From assembly GCF_900120155.1 (NCBI RefSeq), contig NZ_LT635549.1, forward strand, positions 248,001 through 312,000: a stretch of DNA of 64,000 bases, written 5' to 3'. The notes under the pieces are model-generated. The model was not told the DNA's origin. It searched no databases and saw nothing but the letters and a program-made list of their open reading frames with translations. Positions 15,499 through 24,399 of the stretch are shown here, piece by piece. The stretch is from Clostridium sp. Marseille-P3244. Lineage in GTDB: Bacteria; Bacillota; Clostridia; Lachnospirales; Lachnospiraceae. The translations under genes were made by a program, and so were the position numbers. The stretch's first letter is position 1. Every line of letters begins with the position of its first letter.

Positions 15499-16743
15499 TT
15501 ATCTGTCTTTTCCATCCCGGCCTGCTTTCAGAGCGTCCTCTGTCAGACCCTCCTGGGCCAGCATGGTCTCCAAAACAGAAATGTCCGATGATACATCCCA
15601 GGCCGTATCCTGGAACAGATCATCCAACAGCTTCTCAAACGCCGTGTTCAGCGTGTCCAGGGTCTTCTCGATCTCCCTCTTGGAAGAAATAATGTTTTCT
15701 CCCTGCACAGGTTGGCTGTCCAGTTCCTCATACGCGTCCAAAAGCTTGATGGTCATGGGCAGGTAATACTCCATCAGTCTGTGGATGTCATCTACTGTGT
15801 CCGGCTTCTGCTCCACCCGGTCGAAAATACGGTCCACCAGCATCTCCATCCGGGAGATCTTGGCCGAGATCTCCTCTCCCGGGATGGCGTCGTTGGCCTC
15901 CCGGATCTTCCGCACATAGTCATCTCCTGCCTGGATCACCTTCTGGACTTCCGGTGGCAGCTTTTCGTATTCCTGGCGGGTCCGTTCCCTGGCCGCCTCC
16001 TGCTCTGCCTTCTGCCTGCGCATCCGGTCCATCAGCTTCCGGTACTGATCCCATGCTCCGGCGCTGACCATCAGACAGGTCTCCTGTTCGTCCAGATGGC
16101 CCTGACAGAACCACCCCTTCCGGATCATCTTACGCAGGTCTTTGACCACATCCCTGGCACTGCGTCCCGTCCTCTGGGCCAGCTCCCGGATGTCACAGTA
16201 CTCTCTCCCCTGAAGGATTTTTACATACCTCCGAAACCTTCCCGCGCTGCACGCCAGAGCAGTACCGGCTCCCGCCATCACGGCAAACACGGCCGTCAGC
16301 ACGCCGAACACACCGGCTCCCACCGCGGCGATCCGTCCTCCCGGACCCAGAACGCCCAGCAGAAGGAGCAGAGTAAGGACAAGAGATCCCGCTCCCAAAA
16401 CAAATCCGGCCACTGCCAGCAAGAGTCCTCCCGCGATGGAGGATATCCCGCTTTGATAGAGCCGTTGCCCTTTTGGCCTGGACATCCCGGCGTCAGACGC
16501 GCGATATGACTGATAAGTCTGTCCCTGGTTCCACGGTCCGCTGTTCGGGCCTCCCGGTCCGTTCTGCCCCGGGCGTTCCCGGTACCAGCCGCCGTTTTTC
16601 AGCCCTCTGGACACCTGGTCCATGGCACGTCCGATGGTGTCTGAGACGGTCTGGTTAAGCCTGCTGTAATCCCGGGAATCCACCGCGTTCTGGATGGTCC
16701 TTCGGATCTCATCCCCGAACCGTTCCCATTCGTTGTTTATCAT
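15499..16743 (-). CDS. XpaC family protein (5-bromo-4-chloroindolyl phosphate hydrolysis)
   Basis: A 414-residue protein of the XpaC family. The N-terminal 95 residues are hydrophilic and Gly/Pro/Gln-rich (YRERPGQNGPGGPNSG), two membrane helices follow at about 100-165, and the C-terminal 240 residues are helical and cytoplasmic. Residues about 170-240 (REYCDIRELAQRTGRSARDV) look like a winged-helix-type segment. The family is named after a phosphatase-like colony phenotype; its true role is unclear. It is first in an operon with the telA-type gene. AAGGAGG precedes the ATG. Confidence 0.85.
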   Translation of the reverse strand: MINNEWERFGDEIRRTIQNAVDSRDYSRLNQTVSDTIGRAMDQVSRGLKNGGWYRERPGQNGPGGPNSGPWNQGQTYQSYRASDAGMSRPKGQRLYQSGISSIAGGLLLAVAGFVLGAGSLVLTLLLLLGVLGPGGRIAAVGAGVFGVLTAVFAVMAGAGTALACSAGRFRRYVKILQGREYCDIRELAQRTGRSARDVVKDLRKMIRKGWFCQGHLDEQETCLMVSAGAWDQYRKLMDRMRRQKAEQEAARERTRQEYEKLPPEVQKVIQAGDDYVRKIREANDAIPGEEISAKISRMEMLVDRIFDRVEQKPDTVDDIHRLMEYYLPMTIKLLDAYEELDSQPVQGENIISSKREIEKTLDTLNTAFEKLLDDLFQDTAWDVSSDISVLETMLAQEGLTEDALKAGRDGKDR

Positions 16744-16763
16744 GAACTGCCTCCTTAAAAAGC

Positions 16764-16792
16764 TTGACCTGAAACTTCTTTTATATCATAAT
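16764..16792 (+). promoter_or_regulatory. Predicted promoter of the pseudouridine synthase gene
   Basis: TTGACC, a 17-bp spacer and CATAAT on the plus strand, 54 bp before the start codon. It is back to back with a minus-strand promoter-like site for xpaC. Confidence 0.5.
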
Positions 16793-16793
16793 C

Positions 16794-16822
16794 AGTTTAT
16801 CTGCTGGCAGTGGAAAAGTCAA
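16794..16822 (-). promoter_or_regulatory. Predicted promoter of the xpaC-telA operon
   Basis: TTGACT, a 17-bp spacer and TAAACT on the minus strand, 51 bp before the xpaC-type start codon. The -10 is weak. Confidence 0.4.
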
Positions 16823-16845
16823 GAATACGAAAAGGAGATCAGGAT

Positions 16846-17574
16846 ATGGACAGAACAAAATACAAAAGGCCGGACATAGCGTCTCTTCTGGTGTATGAAG
16901 ACAGTCAGATCATCGTCTGTCACAAGCCTGCGGGCATTGCCACTCAGACCTCTCATGTCGGTTCTTTCGACCTGGTCAGTCTCCTGAAAAATTATCTGGC
17001 CTCGTCCTCCCGGTCCGGCACAAAGCCGGCATCCGGTCCGTCTGCTCCTTATCTGGCCGTCATCCACCGTCTGGATCAGCCGGTGGAAGGACTCCTTGTA
17101 TTCGCGAAAACTCCTGCGGCGGCCAGAGAGCTGAACCGCCAGCTTGCCACCTCCGGTTTCGGAAAATATTACCGTGCTTTGGTAAATGGAATCCCGTCTC
17201 CTTTGCAGGGTACTCTTGAGGACTATCTCGTAAGTGACGGGCGCGCCAATATCACCCGGGTCTGCAAAAAGGACACACCCGGGGCCAAATTCGCCCGGCT
17301 CTCTTATAAAGTGATTGAAAGCAGGGACGGGCTCTCTCTTGTGGATATTGTTCTGGATACCGGGCGCCGGCACCAGATCCGGATACAGATGGCCCATCTG
17401 GGCTGTCCTCTCGCAGGCGACCGGAAGTACGGAGTCTGTGAACCCGCGGACAGAGAAAACGCAGAGCCTCTCCGGCTCTGCGCGTATAAACTTACGTTTT
17501 ATCATCCAAAGGATAAAAGAAAAATGTGTTTTGAGTTAAATATCTCCGAGCTGCCCGGATGGGATATCCTCTGA
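16846..17574 (+). CDS. RluA-family pseudouridine synthase
   Basis: A 242-residue protein of the RluA class. The catalytic motif HRLDQPVEGLLVFAK lies near residue 78, where the aspartate of HRLD attacks the target uridine, and GRRHQIRIQMAHLGCPLAGD follows near residue 180. There is no S4 domain, so it is the short form. The ATG at 16846 is chosen over 16810 because AAGGAG sits 8 nt upstream. Targets are uridines in rRNA or tRNA; which one cannot be told. It is a single gene, convergent with the nucleoside operon, with only 18 bp between stop codons. Confidence 0.9.
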   Translation: MDRTKYKRPDIASLLVYEDSQIIVCHKPAGIATQTSHVGSFDLVSLLKNYLASSSRSGTKPASGPSAPYLAVIHRLDQPVEGLLVFAKTPAAARELNRQLATSGFGKYYRALVNGIPSPLQGTLEDYLVSDGRANITRVCKKDTPGAKFARLSYKVIESRDGLSLVDIVLDTGRRHQIRIQMAHLGCPLAGDRKYGVCEPADRENAEPLRLCAYKLTFYHPKDKRKMCFELNISELPGWDIL

Positions 17575-17592
17575 ACTTTTGTTCCGGATACC

Positions 17593-18285
17593 CTACCCCG
17601 TCTTTTCCGTCCCGGCCCATCTGTCTACCCATTTGCTGCATGTGGTGATGGTCGGCGCCATAATCGGCCCGACGGCCACCATTCCTATGATGGTTCCGAC
17701 GAAAACTACTCCGCCCAGCAGGAATCCTCCTATGACCATGATAACGTCAAAGATGATCCTTTCCCATTTCAGAGGGATATTTGTCTTTGCCGAGATGGTC
17801 TGGTTTAAAGCGTCTGAGGGACCGATACCGAATTCTGCTGACTGATAGAAGCCCAGTCCCACACCCAGCGCCAGCGTTCCGGCCAGGATCACCACGACCC
17901 GCACTGCCATCCCCGGAGCGTCTCCCATGCCCCTCTCCAGCAGCGCGATAAAGAAATCGCTGAAATATCCCAGAGTGAACGTATACAGTACAGTGCCTAC
18001 ATTGATCAGCCTCCGGTTAAAGATCAGAATGATCACAAAACACACGATATTGAACGCGTTCATGGCTGTTCCGAAACTGATCCCGAACACATTGGACAGT
18101 CCCTGCACAAAGGCGGTGACCGGATCACTTCCCAGATTGGCCGTCACATAGCCGGCCGCCCCGAATCCTACGATCACCACACCGATCATAATGACGATGC
18201 AGCGCACCAGGATGCTCCGCGGGGTATATTTTCCTTTCGTCACAGGTGTCTTCCCTTCTGCCATAGGTATCTTCCCTTCTTTCAT
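17593..18285 (-). CDS. YczE/YyaS/YitT-type integral membrane protein
   Basis: A 230-residue protein with five or six membrane helices, matching the YczE group (COG2364): GFGAAGYVTANLGSDPVTAFVQGLS in two overlapping blocks near residue 40, and SAEFGIGPSDALNQ near 150. The function of the family is unknown. It is the last gene of the nucleoside operon, and its ATG overlaps the nucleoside hydrolase stop by four bases. This suggests a linked role, perhaps in transport of a product such as a base. That role is inference. Confidence 0.8.
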   Translation of the reverse strand: MKEGKIPMAEGKTPVTKGKYTPRSILVRCIVIMIGVVIVGFGAAGYVTANLGSDPVTAFVQGLSNVFGISFGTAMNAFNIVCFVIILIFNRRLINVGTVLYTFTLGYFSDFFIALLERGMGDAPGMAVRVVVILAGTLALGVGLGFYQSAEFGIGPSDALNQTISAKTNIPLKWERIIFDVIMVIGGFLLGGVVFVGTIIGMVAVGPIMAPTITTCSKWVDRWAGTEKTG

Positions 18286-19289
18286 CGTTTTCCAAGCATT
18301 GTATCAACGAACCCGTCGATGAAACGCCGCCCGTCCAGCCAGGTGGCAATACGTGAATTTTTCGGTTTTCCCTGCCCGGTCTTCAGGATCTGGCTTCCGA
18401 AATAGGCCACAGTCTGTCCCCGGGAAAGGGTTCCTTCCAGTTCGATGTCGATATAGACGGGATCTGTATATTTACACAGGTCTTCTTCCACAGTCAGCGC
18501 CAGCGTGATGGCGTCATCCATGGGGAATCCGCCCAGGCGGAAATATTCCCTCCAGATGTCCACATAGATCGGGAATTTGTCCGCGATATATTCAACCACC
18601 TTGCCGGAGCCGAAATTTTCAAGGTCCGCGATATGGTCCCTGGTAAACATGCCGCAGGCAAAGTTATTGTCCTCGCAGATGTCCAGCGGCACAACCGTGA
18701 TCGGCACGCCGGAATTAAAAGTGATCTTTGCCGCCTCCGGGTCTGCCCAGATGTTGTACTCTGTAACCGGAGTGATATTACCCGGCGTATTGAAGCAGCC
18801 TCCCATCACATACAGATGTTTGATCTTTCCTGCGATCCCCGGATCTTTCTGAAGAGCCAGGCCGATATTGGTAAGAGGGCCTGTAACCACCAGCTTGATC
18901 TCGCCCGGCCGCTCATTGAACATCCGGATGAGATAATCGCAGGCCTCCGTTTCTTCCGGCTCTCTTGCCGGCCGCTTCGCCGGAGTATTGAACTTGTCCA
19001 GCCGGTCCCCGAACTTCCAGCGCAGCTCATCATCAAAATGTACCGGAGAATCCAGATCGTCAGCTGCCACCGGGTTCATTGGTCCCTGGGAGCCTTTATA
19101 GACCGGGGTCTTCATATCTCCCGCCACTTCCAGTACGTTCAGGGCCACCCATGATGCCTGTTCAATGCTGCCGCTGGCCCCGCAGGAAGTTGTGATCCCT
19201 AAAAGATTGATTTCGCTGTGCAGAGCGCCGTAAAGTACCGCCAGTATATCATCGCCTGCCGCGTCGATATCCAGTATCACATCAGTCAT
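18282..19289 (-). CDS. Nucleoside hydrolase (IunH family)
   Basis: A 335-residue enzyme of the inosine-uridine nucleoside N-ribohydrolase family. It cleaves nucleosides to base and ribose. The calcium-binding N-terminal motif is present as DIDAAGDD, where DTDPGxDD is usual. NIWADPEAAKI near residue 175 and MDDAITLAL near 250 complete the active site. It is cytoplasmic. It lies in the operon with an ABC nucleoside importer and ribokinase, which would phosphorylate the ribose it releases. AGGAGG precedes the start. The changed first motif may mean an altered substrate range. Confidence 0.92.
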   Translation of the reverse strand: MTDVILDIDAAGDDILAVLYGALHSEINLLGITTSCGASGSIEQASWVALNVLEVAGDMKTPVYKGSQGPMNPVAADDLDSPVHFDDELRWKFGDRLDKFNTPAKRPAREPEETEACDYLIRMFNERPGEIKLVVTGPLTNIGLALQKDPGIAGKIKHLYVMGGCFNTPGNITPVTEYNIWADPEAAKITFNSGVPITVVPLDICEDNNFACGMFTRDHIADLENFGSGKVVEYIADKFPIYVDIWREYFRLGGFPMDDAITLALTVEEDLCKYTDPVYIDIELEGTLSRGQTVAYFGSQILKTGQGKPKNSRIATWLDGRRFIDGFVDTMLGKR

Positions 19290-19307
19290 AATAGCACCTC
19301 CTACGAT

Positions 19308-19748
19308 CTATTCCTTCTCTCTTAACTGCATGAATTCTACACGGATGCCGTCCGGATCGATCAGCTGCACCCACGGCGCGAACTCATGCTCGATCACGGG
19401 GCTGACAAACTCCACGCCCTGTGCCTTCAACGTGTCTGTAAATTTGTAGATATCCTCCACGATCAGCGCGATGTGCGCGGCTCCGATCTGATTCGCGGCC
19501 ACGCATGTATCAGAGCCTTTTCCCTCGTTATACTGGATAAACTCCAGCATGCATCCGTATCCCACCATCTGGACCGGCTCGATGGCACATCCGGGGAATC
19601 CCATCCCCAGCGCGCATTCCTCAGGAGTCTCCACCCAGTGGTCGTAGAATTCAAATCCGAGTTTTTCGTAGAACTCCTGCGTTGCTTTAATATCCTTTAC
19701 TGTAAATCCAATATGATGCAGATATTTGATTCCTAAATTTTCTGCCAT
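19308..19748 (-). CDS. VOC (glyoxalase/methylmalonyl-CoA epimerase-like) protein
   Basis: A 146-residue vicinal oxygen chelate protein made of two beta-alpha-beta-beta-beta modules. The metal ligands are placed as in the family: H in LHHIGFTV (near 11), E in MLEFIQY (near 68), H in AAHIALIV (near 91) and E in IRVEFMQ (near 140). Length and pattern fit glyoxalase I and methylmalonyl-CoA epimerase relatives. Its place between the transporter and nucleoside hydrolase genes, 18 bp upstream of the latter, suggests a role in metabolism of a modified nucleoside or an aldehyde by-product. The substrate is unknown. Confidence 0.85.
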   Translation of the reverse strand: MAENLGIKYLHHIGFTVKDIKATQEFYEKLGFEFYDHWVETPEECALGMGFPGCAIEPVQMVGYGCMLEFIQYNEGKGSDTCVAANQIGAAHIALIVEDIYKFTDTLKAQGVEFVSPVIEHEFAPWVQLIDPDGIRVEFMQLREKE

Positions 19749-19784
19749 TTGTCCTCTCCTTTCTGTTCTGTCCCTCCCAAGCGG

Positions 19785-20723
19785 TCAGTCCTTCGGTACG
19801 ATCGAAGGAACATAGGACTCCAGATCCTCTTTTTCACCTTTGCGTTTTTTCCTCAGTCCATAGATCACAAGCGCTGCAATGGTAGCCACATAGGGCAGCA
19901 TATTAAGGATCTGGATCGGCATGTTTTCTGACTGGAGACGGATGGCCGCTCCTTCTGCCGTTCCGAAGATCATTGCCGCGATGGCGGTTCCGCCGATACG
20001 GCCGTTTCCAAAGATGGTCGCTGCCAGAGCGATGAAGCCGCGGTCTGATGTCATGTTGTGACTGTACAGACCCAGCGTCGAGATCGACAGGAACGCTCCG
20101 CCGATACCGGCCGTAAATCCGCTGATAAGCAGTGTGGATATCCGGACTTTTACAGCCGGGATACCCGCGGCGATCGCCGCGTCCTCATTCTCGCCTACCG
20201 CCCGGACCCAGTATCCGTATCTGGTCTTTTCCATCACATACCGGAAGATAAATACCAGTACAATGGTGATAAAGAACAGGATGCTCTGTCCGTTCAGCGC
20301 GGGTCCGATGATCGGTATTTTTTCCAGCAGCGGAATTTCCACGGTTGGAAGTGTGGGCATTCCCTTGGGTTTATATGTTCCGGGTTCATTGAACCATACC
20401 GTCATCAGAAGCAGTGTCAGACCTGACGCAAAGAGATTCAGCCCGATCCCTCCTATGATCTTGTCGCAGTCCAGACGGAACACCATCAGAGCGAAGATAA
20501 ATGCTACGAGGACCGAACACCCGATTCCTCCAAGCAGACCGATCCACGCGCTTTTAGCCTGAAATCCGATCACCATGGAAAAGAACGCGGATATGAGCAT
20601 CATACCTTCCATACCGATATTGGTGGTACGGGATTTCTCCGCGTAGGCTCCTCCGATCGCTGTGGCGAGGATCGGAGTCATCGTGCCCAGCGCTGTTGCC
20701 AAAAATAATTCCAGTTCTCTCAC
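19785..20723 (-). CDS. Nucleoside-type ABC transporter permease 2
   Basis: A 312-residue membrane protein of the BPD_transp_2 family, close to NupQ/YufQ, with about eight to ten hydrophobic segments. Diagnostic segments are SRTTNIGMEGMMLISAF near residue 31 and WVRAVGENEDAAIAAGI near residue 172. It starts at a GTG whose GTGA overlaps the stop of permease 1, with GGGGAGAGG upstream. With permease 1 it should form the membrane channel of a BMP-dependent nucleoside importer. Confidence 0.9.
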   Translation of the reverse strand: MRELELFLATALGTMTPILATAIGGAYAEKSRTTNIGMEGMMLISAFFSMVIGFQAKSAWIGLLGGIGCSVLVAFIFALMVFRLDCDKIIGGIGLNLFASGLTLLLMTVWFNEPGTYKPKGMPTLPTVEIPLLEKIPIIGPALNGQSILFFITIVLVFIFRYVMEKTRYGYWVRAVGENEDAAIAAGIPAVKVRISTLLISGFTAGIGGAFLSISTLGLYSHNMTSDRGFIALAATIFGNGRIGGTAIAAMIFGTAEGAAIRLQSENMPIQILNMLPYVATIAALVIYGLRKKRKGEKEDLESYVPSIVPKD

Positions 20724-21790
20724 GTCGTCCTCTCCCCTTTCCGCAATTTCTTAAATTTAAGCGCTTTCGGCCATTTCAGCTGACTGGTAACCAGCATGAC
20801 CACAATACCCTGAATGAGCGATACCAGCGCAAACGGAACGTCTGTATTCATCTGCATCGTCGTCGCGCCGTTCATAAGGGTTCCGTAGAAGACCGCTGAG
20901 ACCAGCACTCCGACAGGATGAAGGCCTCCGATCAGGGCTACTGTGATCCCCAGCATGCCGTATCCCGGTGAAAATCCTGAAATAAAACGGTACTCGATAC
21001 CCATCGTCACCAGAGCTCCCGCCAGACCCGCGAGCGCGCCGCTGGCAAGCATGGAGGAAAAAAGCACTCTCCGGTCATTGATCCCGACGGTCTGGGAGAA
21101 TAACGGATTCATACCCACCATTCTCACCTTCAGGCCGCCTTTGGTACGATAAAAATAGATATAAATGATCACGATCAGGATCAACGCTATAATGATCCCT
21201 GTATTGATCTTTGTCCCCTGGATCAGCTGAGGAAGCCTCAGAGACCTGTCCAGACGTACAGTCTCCGGAGCGCCTGAATCCGGATTTCTCAAAACTCCGT
21301 TGACCAGGTACGCGGTCAGATAGATCGCGATATTTGAAGACATCAGTGTGGTCACGATCTCATTGATCCCCAGCGATACTTTCAGCATTGCCGGGATCAG
21401 GACCCAAAGAGCGCCGACCAGTGCCCCTCCTGCCAGAGACAATATGATCGTCACGATCGGAGGAAGCGGGCTGTAGATCGCGATCACTGCCGCCGTCATC
21501 GACCCCAGATAAAGCTGTCCCTCGCCGCCCATGTTAAAGGCTCCGGCCTTAAACCCGATCATGGAAGCCAGACCGGTCACCATCAGGATGGTAGCGATAG
21601 AAAGCATGTTCCCCAGATTATAAATATTTGTAAAGGAACTGAAGACAAAGGAAGTAAATGCGGTCATCGGCTGTTTGGAGATCAGCGCGATAGCTATGAT
21701 GGCTACGATAAAACTGAGGATCACCGCGCTGACCTGTCGGGACGAATTCTTCCATATGTATTTTACTTTTTTAATCATCTTTTCTTTCAT
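20720..21790 (-). CDS. Nucleoside-type ABC transporter permease 1
   Basis: A 356-residue polytopic membrane protein of the NupP/YufP type, with GFKAGAFNMGGEGQLYLG near residue 82 and about eight to ten membrane helices. The ATG at 21790 is chosen for its AGGTG site 6 nt upstream; a GTG at 21799 and an ATG at 21778 are possible. It overlaps the end of the ATPase gene by 20 bp, which implies coupled translation. Together with permease 2 and the ATPase it makes a complete importer. Confidence 0.88.
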   Translation of the reverse strand: MKEKMIKKVKYIWKNSSRQVSAVILSFIVAIIAIALISKQPMTAFTSFVFSSFTNIYNLGNMLSIATILMVTGLASMIGFKAGAFNMGGEGQLYLGSMTAAVIAIYSPLPPIVTIILSLAGGALVGALWVLIPAMLKVSLGINEIVTTLMSSNIAIYLTAYLVNGVLRNPDSGAPETVRLDRSLRLPQLIQGTKINTGIIIALILIVIIYIYFYRTKGGLKVRMVGMNPLFSQTVGINDRRVLFSSMLASGALAGLAGALVTMGIEYRFISGFSPGYGMLGITVALIGGLHPVGVLVSAVFYGTLMNGATTMQMNTDVPFALVSLIQGIVVMLVTSQLKWPKALKFKKLRKGERTT

Positions 21791-23336
21791 CATGCACACC
21801 TAACATATATGGTCCTATTGTTCTTTCATCCGGCATTTCTCCGGTGAACTCTTTCATCAGTCTGCCATCATACAGTACCATCACGCGGTCTGACAGCTCC
21901 AGGATCTCACCCAGTTCCATGGAGATCAGCAGGATGGCGACCCCTTCCTCGCGCAGTTTATTCAGCTGGTCATGAACGAACTCGATCGCTCCGATGTCCA
22001 GACCTCTGGTCGGCTCTGCCGCTATTACTACTTTGGGTTCACGTGACAGCTCTCTCGCAAGCACGACTTTCTGGATATTTCCGCCGGACAGACGCCGTAT
22101 GATCGTGCCCGGATACGCGTCCCTGACATCATACTGCTGGATCAGCTGTTTTGTCCTGTCGGTTACTTTTTTACGGTTGAGGAAGAATTTCCCCAGTGAA
22201 TCATCGTCCAAAAGACCTGCCGCCACATTGTCTACAATATTGGAATAGCGGCTGATCCCCCGCACCATTCTGTCTTCCGGTATGAGCACAACTCCGTTCT
22301 TCCGGTACGCGGACACCGGCCGTCCGGTCATATTCTTTCCGCACACATCCAGCTCTCCGCTGTCCGGCTTCTGGATGCCGGTGACAAGATTGATCAGTTC
22401 TGACTGCCCGTTTCCGGCAACACCAGCGATCCCCAGGATCTCTCCGGCGCGCACCTGGAAACTGAAGTCTTTCAGCATGGGAACCCCGCGGGTATCCGAA
22501 GCGGTCAGATGTCTGCCTTCCAGCATCACAGCTCCTGTAATATCGACCGGTACTCTCTTCTTGACCGGCCTCGGTTCCTTTCCGATCATCAGGGTCGCCA
22601 GCTCATGCTGTGTAAATGTACCCCGCATGTGGGTAGATATTTTCTTGCCGCGGCGGATGATCACTACACGGTCCGCGATCTGCACGACTTCGTTCAGACG
22701 GTGCGTGATCAGGATCACTGACATCCCGTCGGCTGTCAGCCGCCGAATAACTGAGAAGAGCTTGTCTACTTCATTCGCGGTCAGCACTGCCGTCGGCTCA
22801 TCCAGGATCAGGATCTTAACTTCCTTGGACAGCGCCCGCAGGATCTCCACTCTCTGCCGCAGCCCTACGGACAGGTCAGAGACCCGGTCCGTAGGATTGA
22901 TCTGCAGCCCGTAACGTTCAGACAGCTGCGATACGATTTCATTTTGTTTCTTCTCATTGACCCGGCGAAGCTTCTCCGTCTCTTCGTGCCCGAGAAATAC
23001 ATTCTCCGCCACGGTAAAAGACGGGATCAGCTTAAAATGCTGATGGACCATTCCAATGCCGTGGTCCTGCGCCTGCCGGGGATTTTCAAACTTCACCGGT
23101 TTACCTTCAATAATGATCTCGCCTTCTTCAGGGATCAGCATCCCGAACAGACAGTTCATCAGCGTAGATTTCCCGGCGCCGTTCTCTCCACAGATAGCAA
23201 GCACTTCTCCCGGCATCAGTTCCAGGTCAATGTGATCAACTGCGACTTTTTCATTAAAACGTTTTACTATGCCCTTAAATTCCGCGATCGGCTGTTTTGT
23301 GGCATTCTTATTTTCTAAACTCATGTCCATCATCAT
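21771..23336 (-). CDS. Nucleoside-type ABC transporter ATPase with two nucleotide-binding domains
   Basis: A 521-residue ATPase with two ABC domains in one chain, as in NupO and RbsA. The first has Walker A GENGAGKST (near 53) and signature LSVGLRQRVE (near 160). The second has a changed Walker A (GVAGNGQSEL, near 310) and signature LSGGNIQKV (near 415) followed by AAEPTRGLD. Asymmetric second sites are normal in this group. The exact start is uncertain: several in-frame ATGs lie close together and none has a clear ribosome-binding site. An operator-like palindrome, TAAAACGTTTTA, lies within the coding sequence at 23255-23266. Confidence 0.92.
   Translation of the reverse strand: MMMDMSLENKNATKQPIAEFKGIVKRFNEKVAVDHIDLELMPGEVLAICGENGAGKSTLMNCLFGMLIPEEGEIIIEGKPVKFENPRQAQDHGIGMVHQHFKLIPSFTVAENVFLGHEETEKLRRVNEKKQNEIVSQLSERYGLQINPTDRVSDLSVGLRQRVEILRALSKEVKILILDEPTAVLTANEVDKLFSVIRRLTADGMSVILITHRLNEVVQIADRVVIIRRGKKISTHMRGTFTQHELATLMIGKEPRPVKKRVPVDITGAVMLEGRHLTASDTRGVPMLKDFSFQVRAGEILGIAGVAGNGQSELINLVTGIQKPDSGELDVCGKNMTGRPVSAYRKNGVVLIPEDRMVRGISRYSNIVDNVAAGLLDDDSLGKFFLNRKKVTDRTKQLIQQYDVRDAYPGTIIRRLSGGNIQKVVLARELSREPKVVIAAEPTRGLDIGAIEFVHDQLNKLREEGVAILLISMELGEILELSDRVMVLYDGRLMKEFTGEMPDERTIGPYMLGVHDERKDD
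23255..23266. promoter_or_regulatory. Intragenic copy of the LacI-type operator core
   Basis: TAAAACGTTTTA, a perfect 12-bp palindrome equal to the centre of the operator at 26445-26462. It lies within the 5' end of the transporter ATPase gene, about 3.2 kb downstream of the promoter. It may be a second repressor site or a chance match, since it encodes V-K-R-F. Confidence 0.3.
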
Positions 23337-23343
23337 CCATTAA

Positions 23344-24399
23344 TTATTCGTCAAAGTAAGAAGCTGGTGTAATTTCTCCGGAAGCGATCTTTTCCTTGAT
23401 GTCTTCGATCTGCTGACGGAACTCTTCCGGTACCATTTCTTCATCCATTTCCAGATTCATTCCTCCGTTGCTTACATCTCCCATGATCGTCACGCCGGCT
23501 TCAAGTTTTCCTTCTTTTGCCTGTTTTACTGCGTCAAATACGGTCTGGTCTACTGCCTTGATCACGCTGGCCGGAATATAGCCTTCCTGCAGGTGGTTCT
23601 GATTACTGTCGCTTCCCAGTCCATAACGTCCGGACTCTGCCGCTGCTTTTAAAACACCCAGACCTGCCGGTCCCGCGCACTGATATACAACGTCTGCCCC
23701 GTCGTTGATGGCTGCCATCGCGGTGTCATATCCTTTCTGGGGGTCTGTAAAGCTTCCTGCAAAACGGCTGTCAACTGTGATGTTCGGATCGATATATTTT
23801 GCTCCGTCTTCAAATCCTGCCATAAAGTCACGGCCTACCGGGATATCCTCGCCTCCTACGATCGCTACTGTGTTGCTGCCTGTCGCGTTGGGGAACTGAT
23901 CCGGGTTCTTTGTGATAAGAGCCGCCAGAGCTCCTGCCAGGAACGCGCCTTCATTCTGCTTGTAGCTGATTCCGGTAACATTGTCGCCATTGGACTCTGC
24001 GTCAAAGATCAGGAACGGTTTGTCCGGGAAGTCCGGAGCGATCTCTTCCAGTGTTGTTGCCACTACAGTACCACCTGTGACCACAAGGTCAACATCCGGA
24101 TTCTGTGCCGCTTCTCTTAAGTTACGGTCCCATGCCTGCGGATCATCTGTAGATGCCGGGATTACCTTTACTTCACAGTCCAGTTCTTCCTGCGCCCACT
24201 CAAGTCCTCTGTTTGCGGAGTCCATGAAGCTTTCATCGCCAAGTTCTCCTGAAAGCGGCGCGTAAACTACAAACTTGTCATCCCCGCCGGAGCTTTCCCC
24301 GGAATCCGCTTCGTCATTCGAACCGCCGCATCCGACGAACAGAGCCATACACAAAAGAACCGTCAAAACTAAACTGATGATACGATAAGACTTCTTCAT
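23344..24399 (-). CDS. BMP-family nucleoside-binding lipoprotein
   Basis: A 351-residue substrate-binding protein of the BMP/Med family. A lipoprotein signal ends in FVGCGGS, with the cysteine at about residue 24, followed by a Ser/Gly/Asp linker. The family fold begins FVVYAPLSGELGDESFMDSA and includes VIPASTDDPQAWDRNL. BMP proteins bind purine or pyrimidine nucleosides for import. The ATG overlaps the ribokinase stop by four bases. It sits directly before the ATPase gene, so all importer parts are in one transcript. Confidence 0.93.
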   Translation of the reverse strand: MKKSYRIISLVLTVLLCMALFVGCGGSNDEADSGESSGGDDKFVVYAPLSGELGDESFMDSANRGLEWAQEELDCEVKVIPASTDDPQAWDRNLREAAQNPDVDLVVTGGTVVATTLEEIAPDFPDKPFLIFDAESNGDNVTGISYKQNEGAFLAGALAALITKNPDQFPNATGSNTVAIVGGEDIPVGRDFMAGFEDGAKYIDPNITVDSRFAGSFTDPQKGYDTAMAAINDGADVVYQCAGPAGLGVLKAAAESGRYGLGSDSNQNHLQEGYIPASVIKAVDQTVFDAVKQAKEGKLEAGVTIMGDVSNGGMNLEMDEEMVPEEFRQQIEDIKEKIASGEITPASYFDE

